DNA of 64,000 bases from Malurus cyaneus samueli. Its lineage: Eukaryota; Chordata; Aves; Passeriformes; Maluridae. A model generated the notes under the pieces. The model saw only the letters and a program-made list of their open reading frames with translations, ran no database searches and was not told the origin of the DNA. The translations under genes and the position numbers were made by a program. How positions within the stretch are numbered: the stretch's first letter is position 1; the number at the start of each line of letters is the position of its first letter. The stretch spans positions 11,943,647 through 12,007,646 of the forward strand of contig CM019227.1 in the NCBI GenBank assembly GCA_009741485.1, written 5' to 3'. This document shows positions 47,201 through 62,779 of this stretch, piece after piece.

Positions 47201-50200
47201 CCTGTTTGATGATGCTGGATTGGATTGTTTTAGGAAGCCTGCAGTCAGCCATTCTGGACAACATAGCAAAGAACACCACAACACAGGAAAGTGCAGCGAA
47301 TGCCTGCCAGCGTTTCATTTATCAGCAGGGCACTGCAGACCAACAATTCCAGCCCTGGAGTACAGAATGGTCGTGGGTGTGATTCTGAGGTGGGGGTAGG
47401 AACAGTCTCTGAGCCTTGTAACAAAAATAGGATTTTGGCAGTGCTTAGAGTAATGGCCAGTTTAAGCCAATTAGATGAAATTCTGATTGGTCAGAAGTCC
47501 TAATAAAGCACTCATCATCCTTAATGGCTCAAGGATTTTACGCAGGGGCCCTACAATTCACTTAGGATCTCATATATACTTTATTGAGGAGAATTGCATT
47601 TTTGTTGTTAATCTGGAGTAAGGAGAGAGATAAAGGGATATGCAGGAAGTTTATCTTACTGCTTTGCAAAAAAAACAAACAAGAGAGACTAGGCACTAAG
47701 TCTGGATAAAAACATCTGTAGCAAAAACAGTAACAAATACTAGAAACTTCTGATCTTTAAGAATATTGAAAGTGAAATTATTTATACTTCTTTGGAAATG
47801 TCCCCATTTTAACAGATATAGAGGATAAGCATATAAAATACGATTTATACTATTAAGCTGTCTCTTTCTACAATTCGTTCATTATATTAATAGTTTTATG
47901 CACTCATCTAATAATTAGCTAACTGACTAATTTTTTTTTCTGACCATTATCCTACACGTCTTATAAAGAGGTCTAAATAACTTTAGGCAAATATATTAGG
48001 CTTATCTCCTCTCAGAGTAAGAATATTACAGTAGAGGAAAGATCAGCAGTGCTGCAGGGTTCCTTCCAACACATACAAATGACACACTTTGTAATATGAT
48101 GATCTTGTATTGTCATAGTCTAGCATTTTAGAGCCATTAACATTTAGTTGTGAAAATCTGTTTTGAAATACTTATTTGCAAGCTACACTATATTTCCTAG
48201 GTGACACCTTTTCTATCATTCCCACAAACAGAGATAGATGAAGATGTTTCTGGAAGCAGAGACACAGCACTAGGGCTACACTGTGAAGTGTGAATCACCT
48301 ATCTGCCCTATGCATAAGAAAAGATTTTCAGATTTTATAAGCATCAAAATCACCCAAATATTTTTAGAAAGGAAGACAAGTGGTCCATGAAAATCTGGTC
48401 TCTGTAACTTAGTGCTTTACTCTGCTGAAATTGTCTACTGGAATAATACAGTTTCCCTTTCCTCTTTACCACCTCTCATGTCTGTTCATCAGGAAGAGAG
48501 GATTGTGCCTCTCCCTTCCAGCCCCTCTGCACCTCAGTAACCCACATGCAGTACCTCAGGCTCCTCCTGTGTTTCTTGTTTTGATTTTGAAAATAGTCTC
48601 TGACTTTTTCAAAGTTGCAAAACCTGGGATACATATCCTGACTGATCACCAAGCAGAAAAAACCAAGCAAAAACTATAGGTTGTGGTTCAGTCTTTTGTC
48701 TCCAGCCAGCCATTTGTTTTCCTAACAGCTGTAGAAACATCTCATCCTTGAGATCTCAATAACACCACAAAGGGCAAAAGAGTTTAAAGCTACTGGAGGG
48801 AGTAACAGACAGCTAGACAAAATAAAAATTACATTACCCTTGCTCTCTTTTAAGAACAATAAACCTCAGGTTATTTACTGAGTGCAATAAAATGCTACAG
48901 GGCATTGTTAGCAACAAAGTTTGGATCCATAAATCACATAAGTATTGAGATGCTGCTCTGAGAGTCTGTAATCATTAAATAGTGAGATCTAGTCATCAAA
49001 GGCTGGGAATGCCAGGAAAACAAGAAAAGGAAGATAGAATAATCCATGGTACATTCTCTTCCCCGTGGATCAAAGAATTTACTTAGAAAGGTATCTGCCT
49101 GGTTTGCAGTGTGTAAATTAATTGTACAGGAAAGTCTGAAAGAAGTCAGGATATGTCAGAAGGTCAGATCATGGAGGAAAACACAAGCTCAAAACTTGGT
49201 AGATGGTTTATTAACTGCTAATTATTCTTATTTCTACTTTACATGATATTAAGTGTGTGCTAGAAGCTTCCAAGTGGAAAATCCACACAATAGTTAATGG
49301 AGTTCAAAAGCTGCATTAATCCTCCTTTATGGCTTGTGACACTCTTGGGAAGGAAGGAACTGCACAGTTTCAAGGATGCAAGGGTGTTAAGCAACCTGAG
49401 GCTGACTAGCACATTACAAAGGGTGAAGTCCTAAGTGCATATTTCCCTGTGGGAGATGTGTGTATATAGAAATGGTTTAACTTTCCCCATATACCTGTAG
49501 CCTATTTAGAGTTTGAGATCAATGCACCCTGAAGTTGTTGACCATGAGCTGGTAAATTTGAGAATACTCTTCTCATATAAATCCTGACAAGTCTTGTCAG
49601 CTTGGAAGGAATTTACAGAAGAGGAATAATTTCAACTAAATTATCACCCAGTAAATTAAATCTAGAACATATGCATGCCATAGTCCAGTATCACATGCAT
49701 GACTGAATCCTGGCAGTCAGTATGTCATGATCGATACTCTATCATCTGCAGAATCCTTTTGAGCTGTTCTCATGCTTCATGCAGCCCTGGATTTTCCTAG
49801 ATGTGACCTGTGTGAGTTAACTGTGAGCAGCATGCAGACTGCTTGCTCTGGCCTGTGGATTTGCTCTCAGTGTCAGCTCCTAACTGTCATTCTCACCAGC
49901 TGTCCCCTGATTAAAATGAGGACAGCTTTTTTTCTTATGTTGAAACAGTTCCTGACACCCCCTCCATGTAAGAAATGATGAGGCCTTACAGCTGGAGCTG
50001 TGGCCAGTTAAGCAAACCTGAGGTTTTTTTCCAGTCTGACTGCCTGCAAGCTGAATGCCTCTGAGCATCAGATTATCTTTGTGCTTCATATTGTAGAACG
50101 GTGTCGCAGGAGCCAGTGCAGAGCTGGCTGTGGTCCAGCATTACAGCATTATCATATTTATGTTCAGATACCTACAACTGGCTAGCACAGATTGCTGCTG

Positions 50201-53200
50201 CCACTGCTGTCTGAAGTGGCGTGCACTGCTATCACTACCAGTCAGAGCAAACGAGGGCTGGCAAACTGCAGGATCCAATATCAGCAAGCCTGGCAGATCC
50301 AATTCACGAATGAGGATCAGCAGAGCCTTAACATAAAGAAATGCCAGATGAAAAGGTAAATTGCTCAGAGCGGATGTATTGAACATACGAGATGAGAGAA
50401 GCTGTCAAAGGAAGATGACAATGAAGAGCCACGTTTCACAATGAAGATGTCAGAAGGCACACGGAGAGAGTGGGTTCTATTTAAGATGTTCCAGAGATTG
50501 TTTTACAAAAAAAGGATTCAAAATTTCAGAACTAGGTAGTGTGGAACACCTGGAGCAGCCTGCATAGCCCACTGAACTTTCAGAACAGAGAGCTGTATCT
50601 GCAGAACACTCATTACCCACATGGGTAAAATTACCTGGACTGGATTTTGACCCTGTATCAACTTAATTTGTTCCGTACAGGTTAGGATAATAACCATAGT
50701 AAAATTTTCTTTTTAAGCCGCAGTTCAATAATATCAGAAAATGAGGAAGCAAAAAACCAGTGTCATCATAAATACAATGTAATTAGAACTTAATGATTTA
50801 GCCAGCAGGCCAAGTCTCATTCTCTGTGCCCCATAGAGTATCTCGTGGATGATCCCATTGTTTCAGAGCTCTCTCTCCCAGTCTCTTTCTGGTCCATCAA
50901 AGCTTTTCTTGCCTTCATGTTTGTGATTCTGCCTTTCTGTACCCGACAGTTGTAATGAAGACATGCCACAGTTGGTGACAAGGCAAGTACTCTAGAGGAA
51001 TACTGCCAGAAGAGATGAAATGAAATAGCTAACACCGACATTGGGTTCTGGAAGTGATCACCTATATGTAAATTTATGTAATGCTCTGTAACTTACAGGA
51101 AAAAAAATCATACTTGTTTAGAGGTCACCATTAATTAAAAGATCAATGAAAATACTTATAAATGCATAGAAGAAAACAGCTTCCTATCAAAATGTCATTG
51201 CAGCATAAGGATCCATAAAGGTGATACGGGAAAAGACAGAATGTGTTTGTCTCAGCTTCAACATCAACTCTAGCTGAAAAAGTATTACGAATTTTTAAAA
51301 GCTTGAAGTCGTGCTACTTGACTTAAAATAACAAATACGAGTTTTTGAAACAATTAATTGTGTTTTCTTACATACTTTAATGTTCTTAGCACTTCAGGGT
51401 TCTGCAAGTCTGTATGTGCTCTACAATGCAATATGACATTCCACTTCACTGTCTGAATTTAGGCCACTTACCCACAGTGTGTTTAAGCTCCCACAGTTTA
51501 CATAGCAACATGCATTGATCTATATCCCCCACAAGTGCTGTGCAATATGTAACATGCACAGCACATTATATTCTCAGTGCAGCATTGACATTGGAGCATT
51601 TTTCCTCAGTTATGTATGCAATCCTCATTTTGCTATCACCTTGCCTTTAAGTGTGAGCAGGGAAAGAAGCTTTTTGTGAATATATAAACAAAAAGTGCCT
51701 TCTGAGAGAGATGTTTTCTATTATAATCTGCAGCTACAATCATACAAAATGTCCTGGATTAACTAATTGCACACTTTGAAGCAAACAAATGTATTTTAGC
51801 AGCAGCAGCATGATCTTTTCATACATTATTTACAATGCTTTACAACTATGGTAACTATTAACTCTGTAGGCACAGAAAAGTCAAGAAATTTGTATCTTCC
51901 GATTTTAGGATTTAGTGCAACATCATGTGAAGGTTACAATAACATTCTCATCCCGAAACAAATTCGGGGACAGTCAGGTATTGTCTTTCATTGCCTTTGA
52001 CAGCCTTCAAATTCCATTCACTATATTTTAAATAAATATGCTTGATGTGCAGCAGTATAATTTGTATCAGCATAATACTATAATAATTTCAGAACTATAA
52101 TACAATAAACACTATCATTGTTTAGAAAGTCAAGATATTCCCATCTCATAATCCAAGGATGTGTGTAACAGTCTGTTGTATGACTCACATTAACGTTATT
52201 ACCTACCCTGGAGACACTGAGATGTAATTTAAAACAGAAACAACAGAGTATTGGGGATAAGGAAACGCTGATCAAAACCTTAAGGATTTCTAGAGGTCAC
52301 AAACATCCTGGCAGTCTGCCATGATCACGGCTGCTGAGTAGAGAACACTTTCCAGAATCCTTGCAACTCCAGGTTAATGCAGTTATTAAACACTTCAAAA
52401 AAATTAGGAATTTGTACTAATCAGAAGCTCATTTTAGTGGGAGAATGGGAGAACCTTAAGTTTTCTAATATCCACAAAGCTTCAAATAGGAGTATTATAA
52501 TATTTACAAAATGTGAAGTGGTTTCCCAGACTAATTTATTAATTTTGATAGAATTCACTAAATAAATCAGCTTAGTTAGCATTGATGGTTGAAAAATCAG
52601 GTATAACATCTGACTGTATGAAAAAACTCCTACTACTGAAATGGATGTAGGCATTGGCAATAGATGTTGACATTACCTTGCTGGTGTAGGAAAAAAAAGC
52701 CTAAAGAGGCTGGATGATGAGATAGAATGTGGCATTTGTCACATGTGGATCCCCAGTTTAAATACAATCGTAGCAAGTATAACAGTGGCCGGTTGGTAAG
52801 TTTGCAGCCTAAACTATGTGTCACTAGATTTCTAATCCTTTGAGCATTAAATAACCAGAAAAATTTCCCAGTTTCTTAATAGTGTCAGTAACCAGTTCTC
52901 TTAAGCAGACAGACCTGCTAAGAACAGGGCTGAGAGTGTTTATTCGCAAACATTTAATTTATGAATACACTCAGTCTTACTGAAGAAAAATAGTGTTAGC
53001 TTTACTGATTGACTGAATTTCAGGTGGAATTGTTACTTAGGGGAAGTGGTTCTGTGACAGATTGACAGAGTCTCTGTGCTTTCTCTTCTCCCTCTTGTTA
53101 CAATGGACTTTAGGCTAAAGTGATCTCAGTGCTAAATTCCTCTCTGGGGGAGAAGGGAAAAGTCAATGGGCAGAACTGTGGTCCACAGCAATATGTTCAA

Positions 53201-56200
53201 CTGGCCAGCCTCCATCTCTGACCACCTCTAGAGGCATGGACTGGGTGGGTTCATAGGTTTAAAGGAGAAATTAGATCATTAGGTCTATGATCTCTGTAAT
53301 ATCCAAGTACTGTCATTTTACCCAGCAGCTCCCATAATCACCATGTGGGCTGTGAAGTCAAACTGCTGCTATGTTTCTGTACTAGAAGTCATACTTTAGT
53401 GACTTTTTTTTAATATAAATACTTGGTTAATTTCTTCTTTACTTGCTTTGGTATCATATAATAATACAAACTAGAAGTGTAAAATATGCTTATAATCCCG
53501 AGAGCTCTGTTAAACCCTAACTGATAGTAGGAAAAAGGAGAAGAATACTAACAGAAATAGCATATACTGAAGATTTTGCTTTCATGTGAATGCAATTAGA
53601 GCTTTTCCCTTCAGCTAATAGGATAAGTAACTATATGAGGAAATCCACTGACACTGCAAATGTGCAGGAGGGAGACAGTAGTGTTTGCTTGGTGTTCAAT
53701 GGTCCATGTGTAATAAGCTGGCAGTTCCATCTAGTTCCTACTGGACAAATGTGTACATCAGAAATTCCTGTTTCTCCCTTCCCCCAGCTGCATATTTGGA
53801 AGTTTCAGCAGTGAAGCCAAGGGCTGAATTAAGACAGATTTAGCTACATTTTCAGAACAATTATATTTTTCTTGTATTTTTTTTGGTAGGTAAATATATG
53901 CGCACAACAAATACATTCCTATTGCATATATGGGTGTGTGATTCAGGATATTAGTTGATTTCCTGAATATCTGTGCTTGACTGACCAACTCAAATTCCTT
54001 TGCTAAATTATTCTAGGAGATCTATTCTGATATTCTTAAACTTTGATCTTTTCCTAAAAGCATTTGTCAACCTGATAGAAATAGATTAACCCTCTGTCTC
54101 TTGAGAATAAAAGAATGTTCTAGAGTTTTCAGTAGTTACTCTGATTTCTGGAAGATAGAGAATAAATTAAATAGAGGATGGATCCCAGAACTCAGTAATT
54201 TGCCAGGATGGCATAACCTTAAGGCTGCTATAAAGCATGTTGTGAAAATACAAAAGTCTCTTCAGCTTTTCCTTTAGTTATGAACAGTTGTTAATGACAA
54301 GGAAACCGTAAATATTGCATACATGGGATAGGGATTTACAATCAACAAAAAAGAAAAATCCTATCAGCAGTCTTTAATGCCTTTTTTTTGAAAAACCTTG
54401 ACATATTGGTAAAACCATACAGTTTCAATAAGAATTCTTAATGGAAAGATTCTTTTTATATAAAAATATTTCAAGCATTATATATGTTCTTCTTTCTCAT
54501 GAGACAACGGCTGCTGACTGTCCATGTGTTTTGCTGCAGCAAAAGGTTTACAATTCTCTATTCAGTCTGTAAATAGCTTCATGCTTGTTACATCTTTTTT
54601 TTTTGACATTTCTTTAGCTACTGTATTCGTTTCTTCTCCAACATTTCTCACTTTCGATTTACCTGTTGCTTTTTATTGCTTTTTACATCTTTTTTTTTTG
54701 TCCTCTAATATTCTCTTTCGTGGCTACAGGAGATCTCTGTGTGCATCTAATATTGCTGATCTAACCCAGAATTTATACTTTTTGCCCTCAGTACTTGCAG
54801 GATTGAAGCAACATTTAGCATAGTTGGAACGGGGGATATTAATATTGTTGACCCTTTTGTCACTGTAAATGCTCCCTACTGGATGGAATGTGTTTTAATT
54901 TGCAGGCAATATCTTGCTAACCTAAGTGACTCCAACTTTCCTACAGAATTTCACAAACCTGAACCCACTCTATGGAGTGTCTCTAATTGTTTAGATGCAG
55001 AGTGACTTGTCACTTGCATCCCATAGCAGCTTCAATTAAGCTATGCCACATGGCTTCATCATACTTACCCCAAAATACCTTTGCCATCAACATTTCTCAG
55101 AGTGGCAATTCTCCTGAGCTTTCCAGAATTTATAGGTCACAGGTAAAACAGCATGTTCTCTGCAAATGTTAATGAGTTTACAAACTGCTGAGTATTATAA
55201 TGATAAATTTGATCATATTTCTCTACTGACTTTGCATGGTCTTGGTGCTGCAGTATTTTTAGCTTAGATCTGCTCTCAAAGGGCCCAATCCAAAGCTCAT
55301 TGAAGTCAAGGAAAAGAGGTGTATTAAGATTAGCAGCTTTTGATCAAGCCTGAGACAGTCAGTGCCATAAAAACATTATCTGTGCACATCCCTTATATGC
55401 CACTGACATCTCCTTGCACCACTGTGAGTTACCGAATCTCATTTTCTTTGCAGCTTTCTGCCTGATCAGGGAATCTATTAAGTCCAAACAGTCAAGGCAG
55501 CTGTCTTGAGTCAGATAATTTTCAGCTTCCTACATAAAGGGAACTAATATAATATCTACTTTATGCCCACATCACTGTCATAGCTCACGTGGTGCTGCGG
55601 AGGGCTTTCAGGGAGAAGGGCACAATGTGAGCAGTGATTCCTGAAGCCCTGGCCCTGGTCAATCCTGTGCTTCTGCAATAGACTCCCTGTCCTGCTTTTA
55701 GAGGTACTTTCACCAACCTTCTTGGGCACAAAGTAATTGCTATCAATAGCTCTAAAATGCATCCTTTCACACCTGGAGGGGTGTGGTGCAGACTGGAAAC
55801 AAGAGACAAGCTTGCATTTCTGTTTAGTGTCTCTGCTGATACCGGTATGAACAGGGAACTGTAGTCTGGTGTCTTTTTGGGCATTTTAATATCTTTACAG
55901 ATAGACTTGTTTTTTTCAGGAGTGCAGTTTTCTTGTTATGGTATATGATGGCATTAATACATATAATCTGAAGTTCTAGTAACCAGACCTAACACTAATT
56001 TTAGGGAGAAATAAAAATGTTGACAGCTGCTTTGGTGAACAATCTTCCACAAGTTCAATTAAAAATTCAGATGAAAAACTAACTTTTTTCAAATGAGAAT
56101 CGTCATGAAATACAAACAGAATACTGAGAATACCTCGTGGTAACATACCAGCTATCATTGTCACTGAAAAATGTGTCTTTAACACCCTTAGGTCTGTCTT

Positions 56201-59200
56201 CTATCACAAGGCCAATAACAAAATCACTACACCTGTAAAGAATTGTTCACTATTGCTCTAAGTTATTAGTACAAATGTGTGAAAAAAGAGCTGCATTCAA
56301 TAGTTCAGTCAAATGCTCTCAATTATGTCAAAATTTCAAAATCACATGGCCTTTTTTGTATAGAAAGTGATTTAATATCTGCCTTGTCTCTGACATTTAA
56401 AAATGGGGAAACTATACCATTCATTGATTTACTGAGATAAACAGTGATTAATGGAAGATGAGCAAAACAACGCATGCCCTTATAGGAATAAATCAAATTT
56501 TTGAAAAGGAATGAATGTATACTGCTTTTGGCTTATTTTTTTGGGTTTTTTTTTTCCAAGTCATCAAGTTTAGTTTGACATAGCTTGGGGACTAGTAAGT
56601 AGTTACAAGTTGCTGGAAGCACCTGTCACCCTGCCAAACCTGTTCTTTGTTAATGGAATGGAATTCTTGTGAGGGTTTTGGCATCAAACTGCTGGATGTC
56701 ACCTGTGAAAGGCTCCTTATCTAACAACACCAAATGTTATCACATAAACTCAGTCTTATGCAAGTATCAGAAACTTCCCTTCATGTTTCCAGAGAATAAG
56801 ATAGTTGATGTTTGGTTTAGGCACTAGATGGACTTCTTCAGAGGTCTATGGAGCATTTAAATAACAGATTTTATCTTTGTGATGAAACTGGTTTTGAAGC
56901 ACTTTAGTTTACAAGCCTCAGGTGTTTCTGAAATGCAATTCAGTGAGTATTTTACCATTTCCTAAGACCCTGCTCTCTTAGTAACAGAAAGGCAAGAAAT
57001 GACTGTTTCCATTTTATGTTTTCCACTTTTTACTAACACTCTGGTACAAAGGGTAACACAAGCAGTAATACTATCTATGCAAAAAAAAAAATAAGGAGTC
57101 TCTTCAAAGGACAATGTTAATCCTTTTCTCTTCCATTCCACTTAGCTATAGTGAAAAAATACAAAATTAAACAAGTCCTCAAAAACAGACAAAATTAAAA
57201 TTACATTTTCTGCTCTCCTGTATTTTTCTTTCCTACAAAGCCTGTGCTCTGGTCAATGTAATATGTAATGTGAAAACACAGTTAACACACTCCACAAAAT
57301 TTCCAAATAACTGGTGAAATGGCTTTTTGACTTTTTCAGGGCACAGGATGAGTGTGCAGTGAATTCACAGGAAAAGCTGCTGTATACAGGATCTCTTGAT
57401 AGGTGTAACTTATTTTTCATTTACAATTTCTGTGCCCCTGGTTTTATTTTCTATTCTCCCCTGCTGTCTGAATTCAATATCAGATAAATTTGCAACCCCA
57501 CAATGTTGTTTCAAGCTTTAAAAAAATGGACTAGAGCCAGTGCCAGTTTTGGGCAACTATCCAAAATTATTACACCAGCCACATAGTGGAAAGTAGTTTT
57601 TGTTACCTTTATATCATGTAGCTGCAAATTTCTTTTTATTTTCTCCATTCCATGGAGGAATTACCTCCTTGTCTGGGTTGTCCCCATCTAGGAAATGTGC
57701 TAATTATTATTACTTAGTTTCCTGACGTGAATTTTGTTTAATCCTATGCCTGTTGAAGGCCTGAACAGCAGTTTCATGGACATCATGTAAAGTTTGGAAA
57801 TGTAAAGCATAAGGGCTGATCAAGGTAGCATATGGCTCATGTTCCTTTTAGCTCTTTGTTTTAATGGTGAACTTTAGGAGAATGGTATTCACGATTTTCT
57901 ATTTCAGTGTATCAGAAATTTCTGTCCTAGTTTTGGAGAGATACCAGAGCTTCCATGACATCTTTAAACACAACTTCATCAGGGAACTAAACAAGTCAGC
58001 AACTAAACAATGTACACAGCAACAGCAATGCTGCTGTTTCAGTTACAACATAATCCACAAGCTGAGTATCTCCACCCAAAGCACTTGCCTTTCTGTCCAG
58101 TGCTTTTCAATAAATAAACTTAGTTTGGCTGGTGGATCACAGAGAGCTGCTGCTGGTGCCCATGGGAATGTGCAGGTATCCTGTTCAGCAGGTGCCACTG
58201 ATGCCCATACCAAAAAGCTGCTCAGTGTGAAGCAGGTCAGATTAGGAGAGAAGTTGAGCTGGAAGTAGAAAACACAGCTTAGTGAGTAAAAGGAATATGT
58301 TTAAGATAGGTTTGAGAATGCCATCCTGCTGACAGTGAAACACCAGTGCTGCTCCTGCAGCTCCATTTGCAAAGTTAAGCAGAGCTTTATTTTTGGTGTA
58401 GATTTTGTTGAGGACTGTGAGGAGGTAGTGTGCCTTCCATTTATAGTACACCCACAGGTTTTGTTATTGCTCTTTTATTAAAGGCATGATGGACAGAATC
58501 ATTAACTGTGCAGATTATTTCCTTACGTAAGGAGAAGAGAGCATCATGCTGTGATGGTTTGAGGGTGACCAGCACTCCTGGTACAGCCCTGCTTCTGTGT
58601 GGGTACTCCCTGCAGCTGCCAGGCCCTGCTGCTGGGTCACTTTATTCTGGATCATGAAGCTGTTTCCATCATCCTGCCATGACACTGCAGCAGTGTGGGG
58701 TTGAGGGTCCTCTGACAGATCCCTCAAAGCTGCCCTTTCGTACATCCTGCAGTCCCACTGCTGTTTGGAAGACAATACTCCAGGCTTTCCCACCTGCTCC
58801 AGGTATCTCCTGACTCCCATGCCTGCTATACACCACACTCTCCCCTACAACCCTGTGATTACAACAATCCACAGGAGCTCCTTTGAAACAATGTACCTTA
58901 GCGCAGAGAAAGAGAGAAACCTGGCAAAAATATGAAAACTATGTGTGCCTGGCTTATTTTTCTTATGAGTTCAGTGCCTCGAGTATATCCCTGGAAGCCA
59001 GAAGTTCAGGCAAGTTGTATCCTTCTTTATGTCTGTAGTGTCACCTAATGACATTTTCAGCAGTGATAGCACTCAGTGTGCCCATTTCAACCCCTGGCCA
59101 TTTGCCTTTTCCTGCCTCCCTGCTGAAGGGTGTTACCCTCCTCCTTCCCCCCACTGCAGTCATAACACTGCTTCATGGCTCTCTTCAGAGCTAGATTGGA

Positions 59201-60187
59201 AAACTGTAATGATTTTAAAATTGCAAACCCGAGCTCTATTCCCCTCACAGAGTCCTCAGTGTGGCTTCACAAAGTGGGGCTGGAAGACCACTGGGGCAGA
59301 GCTACAGCCTGGGGACACGAAGCAGCTCTTTTGCGGGCATCCCTCCCCTCTTAGCTGCAGGCAGCTCATATTTCTTCTGTAGACACAAGCTTTGTTTTCA
59401 ATAATTTAGTGTCCTTCTGAGTTTGAAATATGAGAGAAATAAGCTTGCTAATATATTTGAGGCAGGAAGTGGGCACCCCTAAAGTAATGGCTATTTTCTT
59501 AAGGACTCTTAATTCCTTTAAGGACCTCTGACTTCCTTTCTAACTGATTTCTATTCACGTATTTTAATATACCAACAGAAGTTTCATAGGAATAAAGAAA
59601 TCGTACATTAATCCAATGTTCTTCAAGTATGTATACAGACATAATAGACTAAGCAAATAATTCCTCCTAGAAGAGATAATCAAAGGTTCTAATTTAAACA
59701 GTTCATTTTACAGTCATCTTTTTTGTTTTGTCAGCCTAATACACCCATTAAAAATTTAATCTCTTCATTGTTTTAGTAATGTGAACCACTATTTTACAAG
59801 TATTTGATTGATGGACATAGCCAAATGAAACAACATGTTTGCTTGCCCTCACAGGGATTTTAAATAACTGCTTTCATTTTATGCCTTGAATAAAATAATT
59901 TCTTTCATCAACAACATCAGGGACAAACTAGAGAAATGTGATGCCTGTGTCTTTCTCTCCCTTGGTTTTCTGATATTGGATCAGAAACCTTTCAATATAA
60001 ATGACCCCCAGTATATGTATAAACTGTTTACCACGTGGTGGTTTTGTTGAGTCTCTCAGGAGCTCTGCAAGGCAGGTTTGGGAAAAGTAGTGCTATAAAC
60101 CCCCCAAATAACGCTGTTTTTCTAACTGAAAAAAACATTAACAATCATCCAAAGAGTGGTCAATAGCAATAAGGTTTCAATCAAAAG

Positions 60188-60197
60188 CCATAAAAGG
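60188..60197. promoter_or_regulatory. CArG-box match (SRF-type)
   Basis: CCATAAAAGG fits CC(A/T)6GG exactly. It sits in a stretch (about 60100-60360) with higher sequence complexity than the surrounding intron. A second, reversed TTTTATGG lies at 60246-60253. SRF binding is inferred from the motif only. Confidence 0.35.
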
Positions 60198-62779
60198 CTG
60201 AGTGGGAAACAAAGTGATGTTTCTTTCACGGCCAATGACCTTTTATTTTATGGCCAGCAGAGCACCAGCGATGGTGATGCATGCCTGAGGAAGGATTGTG
60301 AGGGCTGTCACACTTAAAATGACACTTTGTCCATCAGGAGCTTTCACAGAATGCACTGAACAGAAGGAAACAGTGCCCTTGCTGCAGAGCCCATGCATAA
60401 AGAGAACTGACAGCTTTGCTTCCTTCTGTCTTGGAAGATGCAAACTTGAACTTTTTGATTATTTTTGTCTTTTCTTTCAGTCTTGTGGGCAATCAGACAA
60501 TCATGAAAGGAACTGAGCAGCTCAACAACCACACTGTGGAAAGTAGATATTTGGTCTTTCCTCTGTGATGATTTCCACAATGATATTTTTTAAACAAAAA
60601 GTAATAGCTTCCTTTCCCCTCATTTTTTTCCCTGTCAGACAAGCCTTTCTGATGGAATTTTTAGAGGTGTTGGTAACTTTTGAACTTATCTTTATACCAT
60701 CATTCAGAGGATGGTCATTATTACCAGGGAACATACTTGTTTGTGACAGAGGATCTTCTTTCCATGTTATTTTTCTAATAGCAAATTTCATAAAGGTATT
60801 GATTTTAATTAATCGAGGAGATTAATATCAAAGCATTAAATACAATCATCTGATGAACAGAGAGAGCCCAATAAGCCATTCATGACTGATGCCAAGATTC
60901 AGACCAAGTTAAAGAACCAAAGAACTGAAAGTCTCCTTTGTTCTGCACAGTCAGATGCATCACCTTGACAAAACCAAAACTGCAGACACGCAACATTTGC
61001 TGTCTAAAAAGCTGCCTGCAATTAAAGTCTTTTGGCACCAGCAGTGACAAAGAGTAAGAGTAGAAACAGGAACCTATTCAATGACCATGAAATATGCAGT
61101 CAGGTATAATTTTCCCTCACTTTTTATATGTTGGTATAAAAGAATTAGATCAGCTTGTCTCAAGGAAAGTTCTTGACTATTGCTCTATTCTTTTTTATTG
61201 TATGTAGCTATTTTAAACTATATTTATCAGCTGAGCAAAATATATTAAATCACTAAACACTATATTTTAATATGTGTACACACACATAGATTTATCCATG
61301 CATTTATATGAAAATAATCCTACTTAGACTTCAATAGGTGGACTTAACTAGATTTCAGAAAATTACCCATCCAGGGTCAAAACATACATTTTAGAAAAGA
61401 TTTTCCACAGTGTGAGAAGTCCACATTGGAAGTAGATAAATATATATTTAAAAATGAGACACTTCTGTTATTACTGCTAAAAGATTCTCTGCTGTCTTTT
61501 AGTGGTGATGTAACACTACATGCCTGTCCTGTGAGTACAAAATTCTATCTTCTGCAATGTTCTTAAAGTCATTGTTACTAAAACAGACCAGCTTTAAGAC
61601 ATATTTTCAATTCTCCCTTTTTCACAGACTCTCCTTTTTACAGAAAATGCCCATAATGCCAGTAAAAAATCCAATTCAGGAACATTAGGTAGCTAAGCAG
61701 ACCAAGACCACTGATTGTTATTTAACAACTTTGCAGACCTGCTGTGTAAAATTAATAAATGATTTAATAGCTTATAGGGAAAAGTCAGAATGCTTGACTT
61801 CAGTTCCTAAAATTTTTTATAACTGACTTCATGCTTTCTAGTAATGCTGAGCTTGTAATCCTATTAGCTCTCTTTTTCAAGGTACACTAATTTGAACACT
61901 TTCATTATTTTCCCTTGAATGTGTGGATTCTGTGGGCACCGTTTCAGGTCTGTCCCCATTGTTTTGTGTCCCTGTGCTCCTGCAGCTGGAGATGGCATTT
62001 CTGGGAAAGCAGTGCATGGCCAGAACATCCCTGTGACTCAGTAATCCCTGGCTGCCACGGCTACCTCACAGGAATTTTGGCTGCCAATTTTCATTATATT
62101 GAAATCCGCTATTCTGTGAGGTAAAGACCCAAACGTTCCCAGGCTGGGCTGAAGATACACCTGGATGAGCTGATCGTGTTTGCACAGCACAGGGAAGGGA
62201 GCTGCATGTTGGCTGTATTAGAAAGGTTGCTTGGTATCAATTTAGAATATTCACAGGCACATTTCAAAAACCACTGCAAATGGGGATCAGAAATTACCAG
62301 AGATGAAAGGAAAGTAGTGAACAATTTGCTACTGGTACCTTTTTTCAAGGAGATGCTGTGGTACAGAGTAACACCAGGAGGGCCACAGCATCAACCCTTG
62401 CCATGAAGTCAGTTATTTCTGGATTTCACTACTATTATTTTAAAGGAGGATCTTTAATTTGTTACAGCTCATATTCTTTAAAATGAGAATCTCATTTTTA
62501 AGGGCTGTGGCTCTTAAGAGTCTTTCCATATGTCTTTCACATACTTCTCATACATAACTTTATGGTTATGCTGCCTTTTTATTGTGTAGAAGTTGTGCAA
62601 AAACACTGATCAGTGTTTTAGTGAGAAATTAGAGAAGCTATAAAAAATGTTTGTGCCGCTACTCTGGAGATGAAGTAATTTAAATGAGTCTTTTTTTTCA
62701 GAATGGGAAGAGTATTCTAACTCTCAGAAAAATAAAACAAATAAAATGACATTGCAGTAGCCATACTATAGATCTGCAC

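Noticed and set aside
57864..58268. 134-codon plus-strand frame in SHISA9 intron 2
   Set aside because: Biased, runs of Q and C from CAG/TGC-rich DNA, no family recognised.
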